A DNA stretch of 64,000 nt from assembly GCA_003290165.1 (NCBI GenBank), contig QNQO01001848.1, forward strand, positions 62,001 through 126,000, written 5' to 3'. Below are positions 1 through 11,443 of the stretch, piece after piece. This stretch comes from Berberis thunbergii. Its lineage: Eukaryota > Streptophyta > Magnoliopsida > Ranunculales > Berberidaceae. Both the position numbers and the translations under genes were made by a program. The number at the start of each line of letters is the position of its first letter. Within the stretch, counting starts at the first letter, position 1. Below the pieces are notes generated by a model. It was given only the letters and a program-made list of their open reading frames with translations. It searched no databases and was not told where the DNA came from.

Positions 1-88
1 GATCATCCAAACAACATTTCTTTGTGAAAAAAAAAAAAACATTTCTTACTCAAGTATGACAATTGTTCAACAAAATTCATATTTGATC

Positions 89-1162
89 TCATTTTCTTGT
101 TTTTCTCACTTTCTCCAATCCAAACATCTTCTTCACCGTATTAAGAACTTTCTTTGCAAACCTAGTTTTTCTTTTCGCAACCAGTTGAGGTTGAGAAGAG
201 ATCTTTTCTTCCATTTGGAGCTGTTTGCCGGAATGTCTGAAAAATGACTCATTCTTCGCAAACCCATCTTTTCTTTCCCCCATCATTTGAAGTTGAGAAG
301 CGGTCTTTTCTTTTCTCATTTCAAGCTATTCGTCGCAATGTCTCAAACAGGACTCTTTTCTTTTCCCAACGAGCAGAGGTTGAGAAGTGGCCTTTTCTTT
401 TTCTAGTTTGACTTGTTCGACGGAATGACTCATTCTTCGTAAATGACTCTAGTAGCTTTGGATAGATTAAATCCATTGATGCCCTGAATTCATTCGAGAC
501 GACCTCAAAAGATGAAGAACACAACCCATAACTGCCAACTCTGACATGACCACCCACATAAGCCTTACAAGCTGCCAGAATTGCATTGGCTCGCTCGCGA
601 AAATGCAATGAAATAAGTTCCTCAAAATGCATTGGTGGCCTATTCAAGATGTACGTCATCCTCTTACAATTTAGCACAAAAACTTGGTTGTTATAAAGTA
701 AACAACATTTCTTGTCCCACTGATCCCACTCAGGAGTTCCTCTACCAGGCTCATTATAGTAAGGCTTGTCATTGAGAATCAAAGCTTGAATTGAAAGCAG
801 TACTTGTAGAACTGTAGACTCTTTTGAGTTCCAATTCTCATTTCTATCTCCATACCAAGTGTTTAAAAGACTCAAACATACCATCCCTTTTGAATACAAA
901 TTTGGATTGATTTCAAGACCATAAGAATGGTAGTGCACCTTGGGTGGTTGGGATGGATAGTTTGCAGGAAACTTGATGTCGAAGAAGAATAGACCGTCAT
1001 GATAAGGAGTGCCTGTAGCTCCAATGATACAAGCTCTAAGAAGATCGATTCTTCCTTCATAAGCCCGTATATAGATTGATTCGGGCAGGTTATTCTCAAG
1101 GATCTTCCACTCTTTCATAATTTTCATTGTAACTCCACTTCCACTTCCACTAGAAGCCTTCT
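89..1162 (-). pseudogene. E2 ubiquitin-conjugating enzyme pseudogene (copy 1, main part)
   Basis: The catalytic core is readable and nearly identical to the intact copy at 37,838-38,977, including the LYSKGMVCLSLLNTW block with the thioester cysteine and the downstream HFEELISLHFRERA helix. This is the PHO2/UBC38/UBE2O-like E2 class. Two lesions kill it. A Tekay retrotransposon inserted after codon 22, leaving the first 66 coding bases at 10,933-10,998. An 11-bp deletion near 428 (relative to 38,171-38,195) shifts frame, so the tail stops at 321; the original tail frame survives at 89-319. The codons next to the LTR at about 1,160-1,184 are LTR-derived or junctional. The low decay of the rest suggests recent loss. 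Confidence 0.9.
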
Positions 1163-3632
1163 TGTGAGACCTGCTGGTTTTCAAAAAAAAAAAAAAAAAA
1201 AAAAAAAAGTTTTTAAAACCGGGGTGTCCTTAGCAAAGGTGGTGGGGGCACATAGCCACCCACCCCTTTAAATCAGCACGACCCTTCCCCTCCTTTTCTT
1301 CTTCTCTTTCTTTTTCTGTTTGGTTTCTCTTCGTTCCAACGACGCAGCGAGCTCCTCGCCATTTTTCTACAGCGTTTTTTCTCGGCGATTTTTGGGTGGT
1401 TTCTCCCCCACATCTCACCTCCTCCTCCTCCTCGGTTCGTCTTCTGCTCTTTCCCCTTTGTATTTTTAGTTGTTTTTTTCAAAAAAAAAAAAAAAAAAAA
1501 AAAATCAGTTTTCTTTTGGTTTTGGGTTTGATCGGTTTCCTTAGCTCCGATCAACCGTGTTAGGGCCTTGGTGGCGTCCTTGGGAGCCCTTAGAACCGAC
1601 ATGCAAGACTGTTTTTGGGTTGGTCAAATTTTTTTTCAAAAAATCAGGGTGCATGTTTGTTTGGAGGGTTCCTCGGCGTGAAACCGGGCTTTGGGTGCGT
1701 GGGTGAGCCTCATTTTCGTGACTCCGAGTGTCCTTAGACTCTTTTGTGGATTGTTGTGCAGTTTGGTAGCAATCAGACCGGTGTAGGGAGGGTTTCGGCG
1801 CGTTTTCGCCAAACCTTGGGTTTCGGCGGGGTGGTTGCCGATTTTCTTTTGGCTGTAAGTATTCATTTCAGTCACGCGTCGCTTGTATTTATTGATTTAT
1901 TTCAGTTTTCAGCTAGTTTGCTCATTTTCGAGCCCGCCTTGCAGTTTTAGAATTTTCGTGGCCTTGCATTCGTGATTTTGCGTGTTTGGAGCTTCGACCG
2001 GTAGGAATTGGGTTTTGAAAATCCATTCCGCCAGGTGAGTAGAACTATAATCTGTATTTTAGGAAATAAGTATTTGAAATGAATTTTTATATTATACCGT
2101 CAATTGTGTGGAATTGAATCCAAATCTGAAATTCGGAGTTTTCAGATTTCGAGGATTGTGTTAGTTATGTGTGAATGAATTATGCATTGGATTTTCAGAA
2201 AAGCATGATACTTGAATGAAATCGATTAGTAATTTTGGCGTGATTAGGCTTTGGTGTAATGACATGAGACGTGTATGCTTTGTTGTTGAGTTTGCATAGC
2301 CTGTCATGTTACCGTGGATTTTCGAGTCTTGAGCATGTATGGTAAGCGACTCGAATAAATTTATTGTGGTGATTTGGGTCATGTTGGGACCCTGGCATAG
2401 TCGTGGTTTTATAAAATTGCCGAATTGTTTATGATTGCACGTTTGTACATTTGGTTATGTACAGATTTGTCATTTGTGCATGTGGATAGTAGTATAAGTG
2501 TTTTTACCCCGCTATAATGCCTGTTTGCCGATGCTTAGGAGCTTGCTCGCATCGAGAGTTGGATGGTGCTGGAGATGACTCGCACCTGACATTGTGGACG
2601 CTATTGCATGTGGCAAGCTTGCTGAGGTGCGGTGAGCTCCCGCACGCACTTGCCACTATAGAGTGCAGTAGGACGGGTCCCGGAGGACGTGCTTTGGAGA
2701 TTACTCGCTTTCCCTCCCAGCGCGCTTGATTTGGATTATGTTAGGTTGGCCGTGTTAGGCCAGTCGTTCGGGACGTTGAGTTGTATCCTGGCAGATGGCA
2801 CCCCATTAGGATACAAACAAGCCCGAAGTGGTACTGGTGCACGTTGTGGGATGTGTCTGGGTGAGACACATTCGTAGGGTATGCGGATACCTACGATATG
2901 AGACACTTATACATGATTTTACAGGATTTCTGATTTCAACTTCATTGCTATACCTAGGAGACTAGGAGGAATTATGAGATTGATTCATTTCCATTGCTTG
3001 ATATTTACTATGTTTAAATCATGTGAAATGACCGGCATATATTGAAAACTGGTAGTCATTGTTGAATCTGAAATATGTTGTGTTGTTGCTTGAACTTAGA
3101 AACATTATCCTTAGAGACACGGTGTGATTTAGACTTTAGAACTGGTTGTTTATTTATTGTTGTCTGGCATGAATTTTTCTTGTTTATTATTTCGTTATTT
3201 GTATTTAGTTCGCTCGCACCAGCTAGCTTTGTGCTTTGCTGACCCCGCAAGGGGTGTGCTTCTATTGGAGTGCAGGCAGTGTTGGAGTTCCTGCTGATCG
3301 TGGCGCGTAGGCCTCGATTTCCGTTGTAGGCGTGTTTTGAGCTTTTTGGGTTGTGTCCACCCTGTACGGGTATGTTTTGCTTTCTCTGTGTTTCAGATAT
3401 ACTATATTGTTAAACTAGATGTTTGTATACTGTTTGGTCGCTATGACTCTGGCGGGGCGAATCAAAAATATATATTTATTTTGTTCAAACTTTAGCGTAG
3501 ATTTATTTCCGTTTGTTTATCGTATCAAGAATGTGTTATATTATGATGTTGTGGCCGGTTACGATCCGCCTGTGTGCGTGGTAGTTCACGCATCGGCACG
3601 CTGCGTTTCCCGTGGCGGGTCGGGGCGTGACA
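1163..3632 (+). repeat. 5' LTR of the Tekay-like element
   Basis: This 2,470-bp LTR runs from TGTGAG to GTGACA. It holds two long A tracts (about 1,183-1,208 and 1,482-1,504) and CT-rich stretches. A TTTAAAT at about 1,266 is a possible TATA-like core, which is inference. The short ORFs inside occur identically in the 3' LTR and are not genes. Confidence 0.95.
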
Positions 3633-3637
3633 GAGCT

Positions 3638-3650
3638 TGGTATCAGAGCC
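3638..3650 (+). promoter_or_regulatory. Primer binding site, initiator-Met tRNA type
   Basis: TGGTATCAGAGCC lies six bases inside the 5' LTR end and complements the 3' end of plant initiator methionine tRNA. This is the standard minus-strand primer site of Tekay elements and fixes the element's orientation as plus. Confidence 0.93.
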
Positions 3651-3787
3651 ATTGTTACCGGTTCACATAGAACATCATCGTATACCACTTTCTTGAGTGG
3701 ATTGGGTAGAGGAGTTAGGACTTTTGTTGTGTTGTTTGATGTATGGTATGTGTGTTTTCTTATTTTTTTTCGTAGAGGTTGTTTGGT

Positions 3788-5027
3788 GATGGCGCGTGGG
3801 CAGAGATCTCAGGGTGAGGGATCAGGCGCTGCAAGGGAGGATATCTCTCAGGCTTTTATGGAAATTATGACCCAGTTGGCACAGAGTGTGAGGCAAGGCA
3901 GTCAGTCAGAGGATCCGTTTACTCGGCGCAACAGGGATTTCGTCAGCTTGGGTGGTGAAAGGTTTGATGGTACTGGAGATTCTCTAGCTGCGGATCGGTG
4001 GATTCGTAAGGTAGAGCTCATATTTGAGAGGATGGTGCTGACACCTATACAGCGTACTGAGTTAGCAGCACACCAGTTTGACGGAGAGGCTATGTACTGG
4101 TGGGATACAGTGAGGCAGAGCCGTGATGTGTCAGAGATGCAGTGGGATACATTTTGCCAGGTGTTTGAACAACATTTTGTTCCTGATTCTGCAAGAGCTG
4201 AGATAGTGGACAGGTTTATACATTTACAGCAGGGTTCTAGATCAGTTTCTGAATACTTGTCAGAGTTTACACAGTTGAGCCGCTATGCCACTTATTTTAT
4301 AGACACACCAGAGAAGAAGAACAGAAATTTTTGAGTGGTGAACCCGTTTTTAAGGAAACAGTTGATGGTGATGATTGATCGTCCTTTTGATAAATTAGTG
4401 GATATCACTTTGAGTCAGGAGCGAGTGGATGCTGAGTGTAGACAGGAGACTCTGGTTCGACGAGCTAGAGGTTCAGAGCGCAATCAGAGGTTTGGTCGAG
4501 GAAGCCAGACCATTGAGCAGGCACCGCAGCCAGAGCGTGCCGTTGTCCAGCAGAGAGACCCTGGTAGAGGTGGACCAGTTAGGACTGGCAGAGATCGCAG
4601 AGGCGACAAACGTTCCAGAGGAGATCATCGACAGCAGCAGCAACAGAGACAGCCTAGGTGGGATGGTCAGACCGGAAATAGGAGTGGTTGCTTCACTTGT
4701 GGCCAGGAGGGACATATAGCCCGTGATTGTCCAAGAGGTCAGACAAATCGATGGGATCATGTAGTTTGTTATACTTGTGGACAATTGGGGCACTTTTCTA
4801 GACTTTGTCCTCAGAATAGGGCTGGACCAGTACTGCAGAGGGCGCCTCAGGGACAGTTAGCGCCTGCGTCTGGTAGTGGTCAGAGAGTCCCTCTCCCAGC
4901 ACCGCCTGTTCGCCTAGCAGCTATTCCCGGTCAGGGAAATGTTGAGGGTATGTTATTTTTATTTATTTTTATTGTCATTTTGTGTGTGCCAGATGTAGTA
5001 AGATTGTGTTATGTGCATTATGCATAG
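3788..5027 (+). pseudogene. gag region of the Tekay-like element, one internal stop
   Basis: Translation from the ATG at 3,788 gives a Retrotrans_gag capsid domain (…DRWIRKVELIFERM…AYWWDTVRQ-like) and then two CCHC zinc knuckles, CFTCGQEGHIARDC (about 4,690-4,731) and CYTCGQLGHFSRLC (about 4,768-4,809). A TGA at 4,332-4,334 breaks the frame at the position where related gags read FLSG; small indels there could explain it. The reading continues in the same frame to TAG at 5,025. That last stretch (4,948-5,064) has intron-like ends, so gag may continue into protease after splicing. Confidence 0.85.
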
Positions 5028-5064
5028 GAAAAATTGCATGTTAGTGTGTTGTTTTGTGATTCAG
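4948..5064 (+). other. Candidate intron between gag and protease
   Basis: The stretch starts GTATGT and ends GATTCAG. It is T-rich, 117 bases long (39 codons) and contains the in-frame TAG at 5,025-5,027. Joining 4,947 to 5,065 restores a GGA codon and keeps gag and protease in one frame. The splice signals are visible; actual splicing is inferred. Confidence 0.5.
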
Positions 5065-5792
5065 GATACATGTGTTGTGTGCCAGGTTTTGTGCATTCGT
5101 CGTCTTCCCTGTTGAGGGCTCTTTTCGATACAGGAGCATCTAGGTCTTTTATTTCTAGACAGTTGGTTGTTAGAGACAACCTTGAGGTGGTGCCTTTGCC
5201 GGAGCCCTTGTGCGTTGTGTCTCCCTTGGGCAGTTCGGTTTGGTTGTGGGAGTTGTGTCCCAGTTTCGAGTTTTCCCTTTTGGGGTACAGCTTTGTGTTT
5301 GATTTTATTGTCTTGGGTTTCGAGGGCTATCAATTGATTCTAGTGATGGATTGGTTGTCCAGTCATCCGGTGATCATTGATTGCTTGCATAGGTCGGTGA
5401 TGTTAGCACCACCTGATGCTTCGCCTCGTGTGTTGCCTTGTGAACCCGATTCGGTTTCGTTGATGTCGAGTTTTCTTAGCTCTCTTGAGATTTCTTGTCC
5501 CGACACCGGTTCTGTAGAGGTTGTGTGTGAGTTCCCTGATGTCTTTTAGGAGATTCCTGGTATCCCTCCACGTCGTGAGGTAGAGTTTCGGATTGACCTG
5601 GTTCCTGGTACTGCACCTATATCTAAATCAGCGTACAGACTTGCACCTAAGCAATTGGAAGAGATGAAAGTACAGCTTGATGAGTTGCTTCGTAAGGGAT
5701 TTATTCGTCCGAGCAATTCACCTTGGGGAGCTCCAGCAATATTTGTATCCAAGAAGGATGGATCATTGAGGATGTGAATAGATTATCGAGAT
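5065..5792 (+). pseudogene. Protease and start of RT, two internal stops
   Basis: The retropepsin active site LFDTGASRSFIS lies at about 5,119-5,154. It is followed by the usual VMDWLSSH block, the FPDVF linker and the RT start ([34 protein letters not shown]). TAG at 5,547-5,549 follows FPDVF. TGA at 5,775-5,777 replaces a Cys codon in what should read [12 protein letters not shown]. Both stops are single-base changes from the expected codons, and the frame is otherwise kept, so decay is by nonsense rather than indels. Confidence 0.88.
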
Positions 5793-8411
5793 TTGAATAA
5801 AGTGACTATCAAGAATAAGTATCCATTGCCTCGGATTGATGATCTATTGGATCAGTTGAGGGGAGCCGTAGTGTTTTCACAGTTAGATTTGCAGTCTGGG
5901 TACCATCAGATGAGAGTTGAGGAACATTCTGTTCCAATTACCGCTTTTCGGACTCGTTATGGCTTGTATGAGTTTCCAGTCATGCCATTTGGATTGACAA
6001 ATGCACCAGCTTTCTTCATGGATTTGATGAATAGATTGTTCAGTCCGTACCTGGACAAGTTTGTGGTAATCTTCATTGATGATATCTTAGTGTACTCGAG
6101 GAGTTTAGAGGAGCACAGAGAACACCTTCGCATTGTTTTGCAGATACTTAGAGAAAATCAGTTGTATGCGAAGTTCAGTAAGTGTCACTTTTGGGAGCCT
6201 GAAGTTCGATTTCTTGGGCATGTTATTTCTAGTGGAGGTATTGCAGTGGACCCTGAGAAAGTCGAGGCAGTGAAGTCTTGGAGACGACCTAGTAGTGTGA
6301 CAGAGATTCGTAGTTTTCTGGGTTTGGCTGGTTATTACCGACGGTTTATCGAGAAATTTTCTTTGATTGCGCCACTCACTCAGTTAACTAGAAAGAATGT
6401 TCCTTTTGTATGGTCAGAAAAGTGTGAAGAAGCTTTTGAAACTTTGAAGCTTCGGTTGACTTCAGCACCAGTGTTGACTATTCCGACACCTGGTAGCCGA
6501 CTGGTGGTATTTACTGATGCTTGCGGTACAGGATTGGGTGGAGTGTTGATGCAAGGCAAGAAGGTCGTAGCCTATGCGTTTCGACAGTTGAAACCACACG
6601 AGCGAAAATATCCGACACATGATTTAGAGTTGGCAGCCGTAGTATTTGCTTTGAAAATCTGGAGACATTATCTGTATGGTGAGAGGTTTGAGTTGTTCAC
6701 AGATCACAAGAGTTTGAAGTACTTATTCACTCAGAGGGAGTTGAATATGAGGCAACAACGATGGGTTGATTTCCTTAGCAGCTATGACTTCGAGATACAG
6801 TATCAGCCTGGTAGGGCCAATGTGGTTGCAGATGCCTTGAGTAGGCGACATGTAGTGATGGCAACCATGATGATTCAGGAGTACCGAACACTGGAGACAT
6901 TAGCTTCATTTGCAGTTCAGCCTACTTTCAGTACAGAGGGCAGCATGATAGCGGGTTTAGCAGTTTATCCGTCGTTGATCAGTAGAGTGGTGGAGAGACA
7001 AACATCTGATCCAGTGATTACGAGGCAGATAGCAGATTTGGTAGTGGATACATTGGATGAGTGCCCTACCGATTGGTCAGTGGGTTCAGATGGAGGGTTG
7101 CGATTTCGTGGGCGGCTTTGTGTTCCGTCTGATGAGGAGTTGCGAAGAGATATCTTACAGGAAGCTCATAGGTCTCGTTTCACCATTCATCCCGGTGGAA
7201 CGAAGATGTATCGAGATTTGAGACGTTCTTTCTGGTGGCATGGCATGAAGAAAGACATTGGAGAGTTTGTGGCACGGTGTGCGACTTGTCAGCAGGTAAA
7301 AGCCGAGCATCAGAGACCGTCTGGGTTATTGCATCCATTGGATATCCCGACGTGGAAGTGGGAGTATATCACTATGGATTTCATCGATGGACTTCCACGG
7401 TCGAGGAAAGGTAATGAGTCGATATGGGTCATTGTTGATCGGTTGACGAAGTGTGCACATTTCATTCCTGTTAGTATGAATCGGACGGCAGACAGTCTAG
7501 CAGTGTTGTTCATTCGGGAGATAGTTCGCCTTCATGGGTCGCCTGTTTCGATTGTATCCGACAGAGATCCGCTTTTCACAGCCCACTTCTGGCAGAGCTT
7601 TCAGCAAGCTATGGGTACTAGATTGGACATGAGTACAGCTTATCATCCACAGACAGATGGCCAATCTGAGCGAGTGAATCAGGTAGTGGAAGACATGCTT
7701 AGAGCATGCATTTTAGACTTTGGGGGCAGTTGGGAAGATCACCTACCGTTATGCGAGTTTGCGTACAACAACAGCTACCACGTAAGTATTGGTATGGCAC
7801 CGTTTGAGGCACTCTACGGACGACCGTGTAGGTCCCCTGTTTGTTGGGCAGAGATTGGAGAGTCAGTTGTGATGGGGCCGGATGTGATCAGAGAAACTAC
7901 TGAGAAGATTGAGCTGATTAGAGCGCGGTTGTTGACAGCCCAGAGTAGACAGAAGAGTTACGCTGATAGGAGGCGTAAGGAGTTGGAGTTTGATGTTGGT
8001 GACAGGGTTTTTCTGAAAGTTTCCCCGATGCGCGGAGTTGTTAGGTTTCGAAGTCGTGGGAAACTTGCACCGAGGTATGTAGGGCCATATGAGATTATTG
8101 AGAGGATCGGATCAGTGGCCTACAGATTGGCTTTGCCGCAGAGTATGTCAGGTATCCACGACGTGTTTCACGTATCCATGTTGCGGAAGTGTTTGGCTGA
8201 TCCATCACAGATTATAGAGCCTGCTGAAGTAGAGATTGCGGATGAGTTGACGTATCCAGTGAGGCCAGTAGCCATTGTTGATGATGATGTGAAACAACTT
8301 CGTCGGAGGATAGTGAAGTTAGTGAAGGTTCAGTGGAGCCACCGAGCGGGTGACGTGACTTGGGAGCTGGAGGATCAGATGCGACAGAAATACCCCGAGC
8401 TTTTTGCCTAG
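5793..8411 (+). CDS. Tekay-like pol: RT, RNase H, integrase, chromodomain (872-codon open frame)
   Basis: This is the long open part of pol; the true polyprotein start is upstream. RT covers about residues 1-150, with [10 protein letters not shown] and the catalytic FIDD at 94-97. RNase H covers about 235-350, with Asp242, Glu279, Asp304 and Asp347. The integrase zinc finger has His459, His466, Cys496 and Cys499. The integrase core has the D,D-35-E triad Asp529, Asp590 and Glu626 ([10 protein letters not shown]). The GPY/F region and a C-terminal chromodomain-like segment ([13 protein letters not shown]) end at TAG 8,409. All catalytic residues are present, so this part looks functional. The upstream stops prevent translation as one polyprotein unless they are read through. 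Confidence 0.92.
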   Translation: MNKVTIKNKYPLPRIDDLLDQLRGAVVFSQLDLQSGYHQMRVEEHSVPITAFRTRYGLYEFPVMPFGLTNAPAFFMDLMNRLFSPYLDKFVVIFIDDILVYSRSLEEHREHLRIVLQILRENQLYAKFSKCHFWEPEVRFLGHVISSGGIAVDPEKVEAVKSWRRPSSVTEIRSFLGLAGYYRRFIEKFSLIAPLTQLTRKNVPFVWSEKCEEAFETLKLRLTSAPVLTIPTPGSRLVVFTDACGTGLGGVLMQGKKVVAYAFRQLKPHERKYPTHDLELAAVVFALKIWRHYLYGERFELFTDHKSLKYLFTQRELNMRQQRWVDFLSSYDFEIQYQPGRANVVADALSRRHVVMATMMIQEYRTLETLASFAVQPTFSTEGSMIAGLAVYPSLISRVVERQTSDPVITRQIADLVVDTLDECPTDWSVGSDGGLRFRGRLCVPSDEELRRDILQEAHRSRFTIHPGGTKMYRDLRRSFWWHGMKKDIGEFVARCATCQQVKAEHQRPSGLLHPLDIPTWKWEYITMDFIDGLPRSRKGNESIWVIVDRLTKCAHFIPVSMNRTADSLAVLFIREIVRLHGSPVSIVSDRDPLFTAHFWQSFQQAMGTRLDMSTAYHPQTDGQSERVNQVVEDMLRACILDFGGSWEDHLPLCEFAYNNSYHVSIGMAPFEALYGRPCRSPVCWAEIGESVVMGPDVIRETTEKIELIRARLLTAQSRQKSYADRRRKELEFDVGDRVFLKVSPMRGVVRFRSRGKLAPRYVGPYEIIERIGSVAYRLALPQSMSGIHDVFHVSMLRKCLADPSQIIEPAEVEIADELTYPVRPVAIVDDDVKQLRRRIVKLVKVQWSHRAGDVTWELEDQMRQKYPELFA

Positions 8412-8472
8412 GTTTTCTTGTCGTGGTTTTTGTCCGATCTCGAGGACGAGATCTCTTTTTAGGTGTGTATGT

Positions 8473-10932
8473 TGTGAGACCTGCTGGTTTTCAAAAAAAA
8501 AAAAAAAAAGTTTTTAAAACCGGGGTGTACTTAGCAAAGGTGGTGGGGGCACATAGCCACCCACCCCTTTAAATCAGCACGACCCTTCCCCTCCTTTTCT
8601 TCTTCTCTTTCTTTTTCTGTTTGGTTTCTCTTCGTTCCAACGACGCAGCGAGCTCCTCGCCATTTTTCTACAGCGTTTTTTCTCGGCGATTTTTGGGTGG
8701 TTTCTCCCCCACATCTCACCTCCTCCTCCTCCTCGGTTCGTCTTCTGCTCTTTCCCCTTTGTATTTCTTAGTTGTTTTTTTCAAAAAAAAAAAAAAAAAA
8801 AAAAAATCAGTTTTCTTTTGGTTTTGGGTTTGATCGGTTTCCTTAGCTCCGATCAGCCGTGTTAGGGCCTTGGTGGCGTCCTTGGGAGCCCTTAGAACCG
8901 ACATGCAAGACTGTTTTTGGGTTGGTCAAATTTTTTTTCAAAAATCAGGGTGCATGTTTGTTTGGAGGGTTCCTCGGCGTGAAACCGGGCTTTGGGTGCG
9001 TGGGTGAGCCTCATTTTCGTGACTCCGAGTGTCCTTAGACTCTTTTGTGGATTGTTGTGCAGTTTGGTAGCAATCAGACCGGTGTAGGGAGGGTTTCGAC
9101 GCGTTTTCGCCAAACCTTGGGTTTCGGCGGGGTGGTTGCCGATTTTCTTTTGGCTGTAAGTATTCATTTCAGTCACGCGTCGCTTGTATTTATTGATTTA
9201 TTTCAGTTTTCGGCTAGTTTGCTCATTTTCGAGCCCGCCTTGCAGTTTTAGAATTTTCGTGGCCTTGCATTCGTGATTTTGCGTGTTTGGAGCTTCGACC
9301 GGTAGGAATTGGGTTTTGAAAATCCATTCCGCCAGGTGAGTAGAACTATAATCTGTATTTTAGGAAATAAGTATTTGAAATGAATTTTTATATTATACCG
9401 TCAATTGTGTGGAATTGAATCCAAATCTGAAATTCGGAGTTTTCAGATTTCGAGGATTGTGTTAGTTATGTGTGAATGAATTATGCATTGGATTTTCAGA
9501 AAAGCATGATACTTGAATGAAATCGATTAGTAATTTTGGCGTGATTAGGCTTTGGTGTAATGACATGAGACGTGTATGCTTTGTTGTTGAGTTTGCATAG
9601 CCTGTCATGTTACCGTGGATTTTCGAGTCTTGAGCATGTATGGTAAGCGACTCGAATAAATTTATTGTGGTGATTTGGGTCATGTTGGGACCCTGGCATA
9701 GTCGTGGTTTTATAAAATTGCCGAATTGTTTATGATTGCACGTTTGTACATTTGGTTATGTACAGATTTGTCATTTGTGCATGTGGATAGTAGTATAAGT
9801 GTTTTTACCCCGCTATAATGCCTGTTTGCCGATGCTTAGGAGCTTGCTCGCATCGAGAGTTGGATGGTGCTGGAGATGACTCGCACCTGACATTGTGGAC
9901 GCTATTGCATGTGGCAAGCTTGCTGAGGTGCGGTGAGCTCCCGCACGCACTTGCCACTATAGAGTGCAGTAGGACGGGTCCCGGAGGACGTGCTTTGGAG
10001 ATTACTCGCTTTCCCTCCCAGCGCGCTTGATTTGGATTATGTTAGGTTGGCCGTGTTAGGCCAGTCGTTCGGGACGTTGAGTTGTATCCTGGCAGATGGC
10101 ACCCCATTAGGATACAAACAAGCCCGAAGTGGTACTGGTGCACGTTGTGGGATGTGTCTGGGTGAGACACATTCGTAGGGTATGCGGATACCTACGATAT
10201 GAGACACTTATACATGATTTTACAGGATTTCTGATTTCAACTTCATTGCTATACCTAGGAGACTAGGAGGAATTATGAGATTGATTCATTTCCATTGCTT
10301 GATATTTACTATGTTTAAATCATGTGAAATGACCGGCATATATTGAAAACTGGTAGTCATTGTTGAATCTGAAATATGTGTGTTGTTGCTTGAACTTAGA
10401 AACATTATCCTTAGAGACACGGTGTGATTTAGACTTTAGAACTGGTTGTTTATTTATTGTTGTCTGGCATGAATTTTTCTTGTTTATTATTTCGTTATTT
10501 GTATTTAGTTCGCTCGCACCAGCTAGCTTTGTGCTTTGCTGACCCCGCAAGGGGTGTGCTTCTATTGGAGTGCAGGCAGTGTTGGAGTTCCTGCTGATCG
10601 TGGCGCGTAGGCCTCGATTTCCGTTGTAGGCGTGTTTTGAGCTTTTTGGGTTGTGTCCACCCTGTACGGGTATGTTTTGCTTTCTCTGTGTTTCAGATAT
10701 ACTATATTGTTAAACTAGATGTTTGTATACTGTTTGGTCGCTATGACTCTGGCGGGGCGAATCAAAAATATATATTTATTTTGTTCAAACTTTAGCGTAG
10801 ATTTATTTCCGTTTGTTTATCGTATCAAGAATGTGTTATATTATGATGTTGTGGCCGATTACGATCCGCCTGTGTGCGTGGTAGTTCACGCATCGGCACG
10901 CTGCGTTTCCCGTGGCGGGTCGGGGCGTGACA
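8473..10932 (+). repeat. 3' LTR of the Tekay-like element
   Basis: This 2,460-bp LTR is almost identical to the 5' LTR, with a shorter first A tract (17 bases). No clean polypurine tract is visible just upstream; the 8,440-8,472 stretch is pyrimidine- and GT-rich, which is unusual. Confidence 0.95.
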
Positions 10933-10998
10933 CTTCTCATCCACAAAATGGTGATCTCCCACATCACTCACAATATCAAACTGTTTGAATAAATTCAT
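10933..10998 (-). pseudogene. E2 pseudogene copy 1, detached N-terminal coding part
   Basis: This is the first 22 codons of the E2 pseudogene, from the ATG at 10,998 to the retrotransposon junction. It matches 38,912-38,977 of the intact copy and encodes the conserved N-terminal FKQFD...VGDHHF-type segment. It lies immediately outside the 3' LTR and begins with the target duplicate CTTCT (10,933-10,937). The upstream spacer to about 11,443 also matches the intact copy's upstream spacer. Confidence 0.9.
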
Positions 10999-11443
10999 TG
11001 GCACACTCTCCTCACACTCTTAAGAATTCCAACCAAGTAAATTTTTTTTTTTTGCTCAAGGTGTTGAGTTTGAAATACAGAGCTGGTTAACTAAATATAA
11101 TCTCCATGAAAAGAGACATTTAAAAAGAATGCTGGGCACCACCCCACATTTGTCAAACACGGAAAGAGAAAGAGAATTCTAATTATAATTGATTAAAGGC
11201 ATGTTATCCTCTTCCCACTTGCAATAGTGAAGGTTAATTAGGTAGGCCCTTTTATTTTATTTATTTATTTCATTACATGGTCTAAGTAGTAGCAGCGTAT
11301 GATCGTTATAATATTGCGATTTGATTTATTCGAGTGAGATAAAAATTAAGAGTTGTTAGCACTGATTACTTGCAGTGTAAGCATCAATGAGTGACGATGA
11401 TGTACCTAATAAATAAATGATTAATTGCACCTGGGCATTTCTT

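Larger units (their letters stand above)
1163..10932 (+). mobile_element. Complete Ty3/gypsy chromovirus, Tekay/Del-like
   Basis: This 9,770-bp element has LTRs of 2,470 and 2,460 bp, each beginning TGTGAGACC and ending GTGACA. The 5-bp target duplication CTTCT lies at 1,158-1,162 and 10,933-10,937. Order: LTR, initiator-Met primer site, gag with two zinc knuckles, protease, RT, RNase H, integrase, C-terminal chromodomain, LTR. That order and the chromodomain indicate the Tekay (Del) lineage. By eye the two LTRs differ at about five bases plus a few one-base and poly(A) length changes, so insertion was very recent. The coding region nevertheless has in-frame stops at 4,332, 5,025, 5,547 and 5,775; the second may be intronic. 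Confidence 0.95.

Noticed and set aside
872..1099. Second minus-strand frame inside the E2 pseudogene (also 38,632-38,820)
   Set aside because: Out of frame with the conserved E2 core and present only as an overlap in both copies.
1230..1602. Open frames in the LTRs (repeated at 8,531-8,904, and others at 2,161-3,670 and 9,462-10,988)
   Set aside because: They occur at the same place in both LTRs, have low-complexity composition and match no domain; they are chance frames in noncoding LTR sequence.
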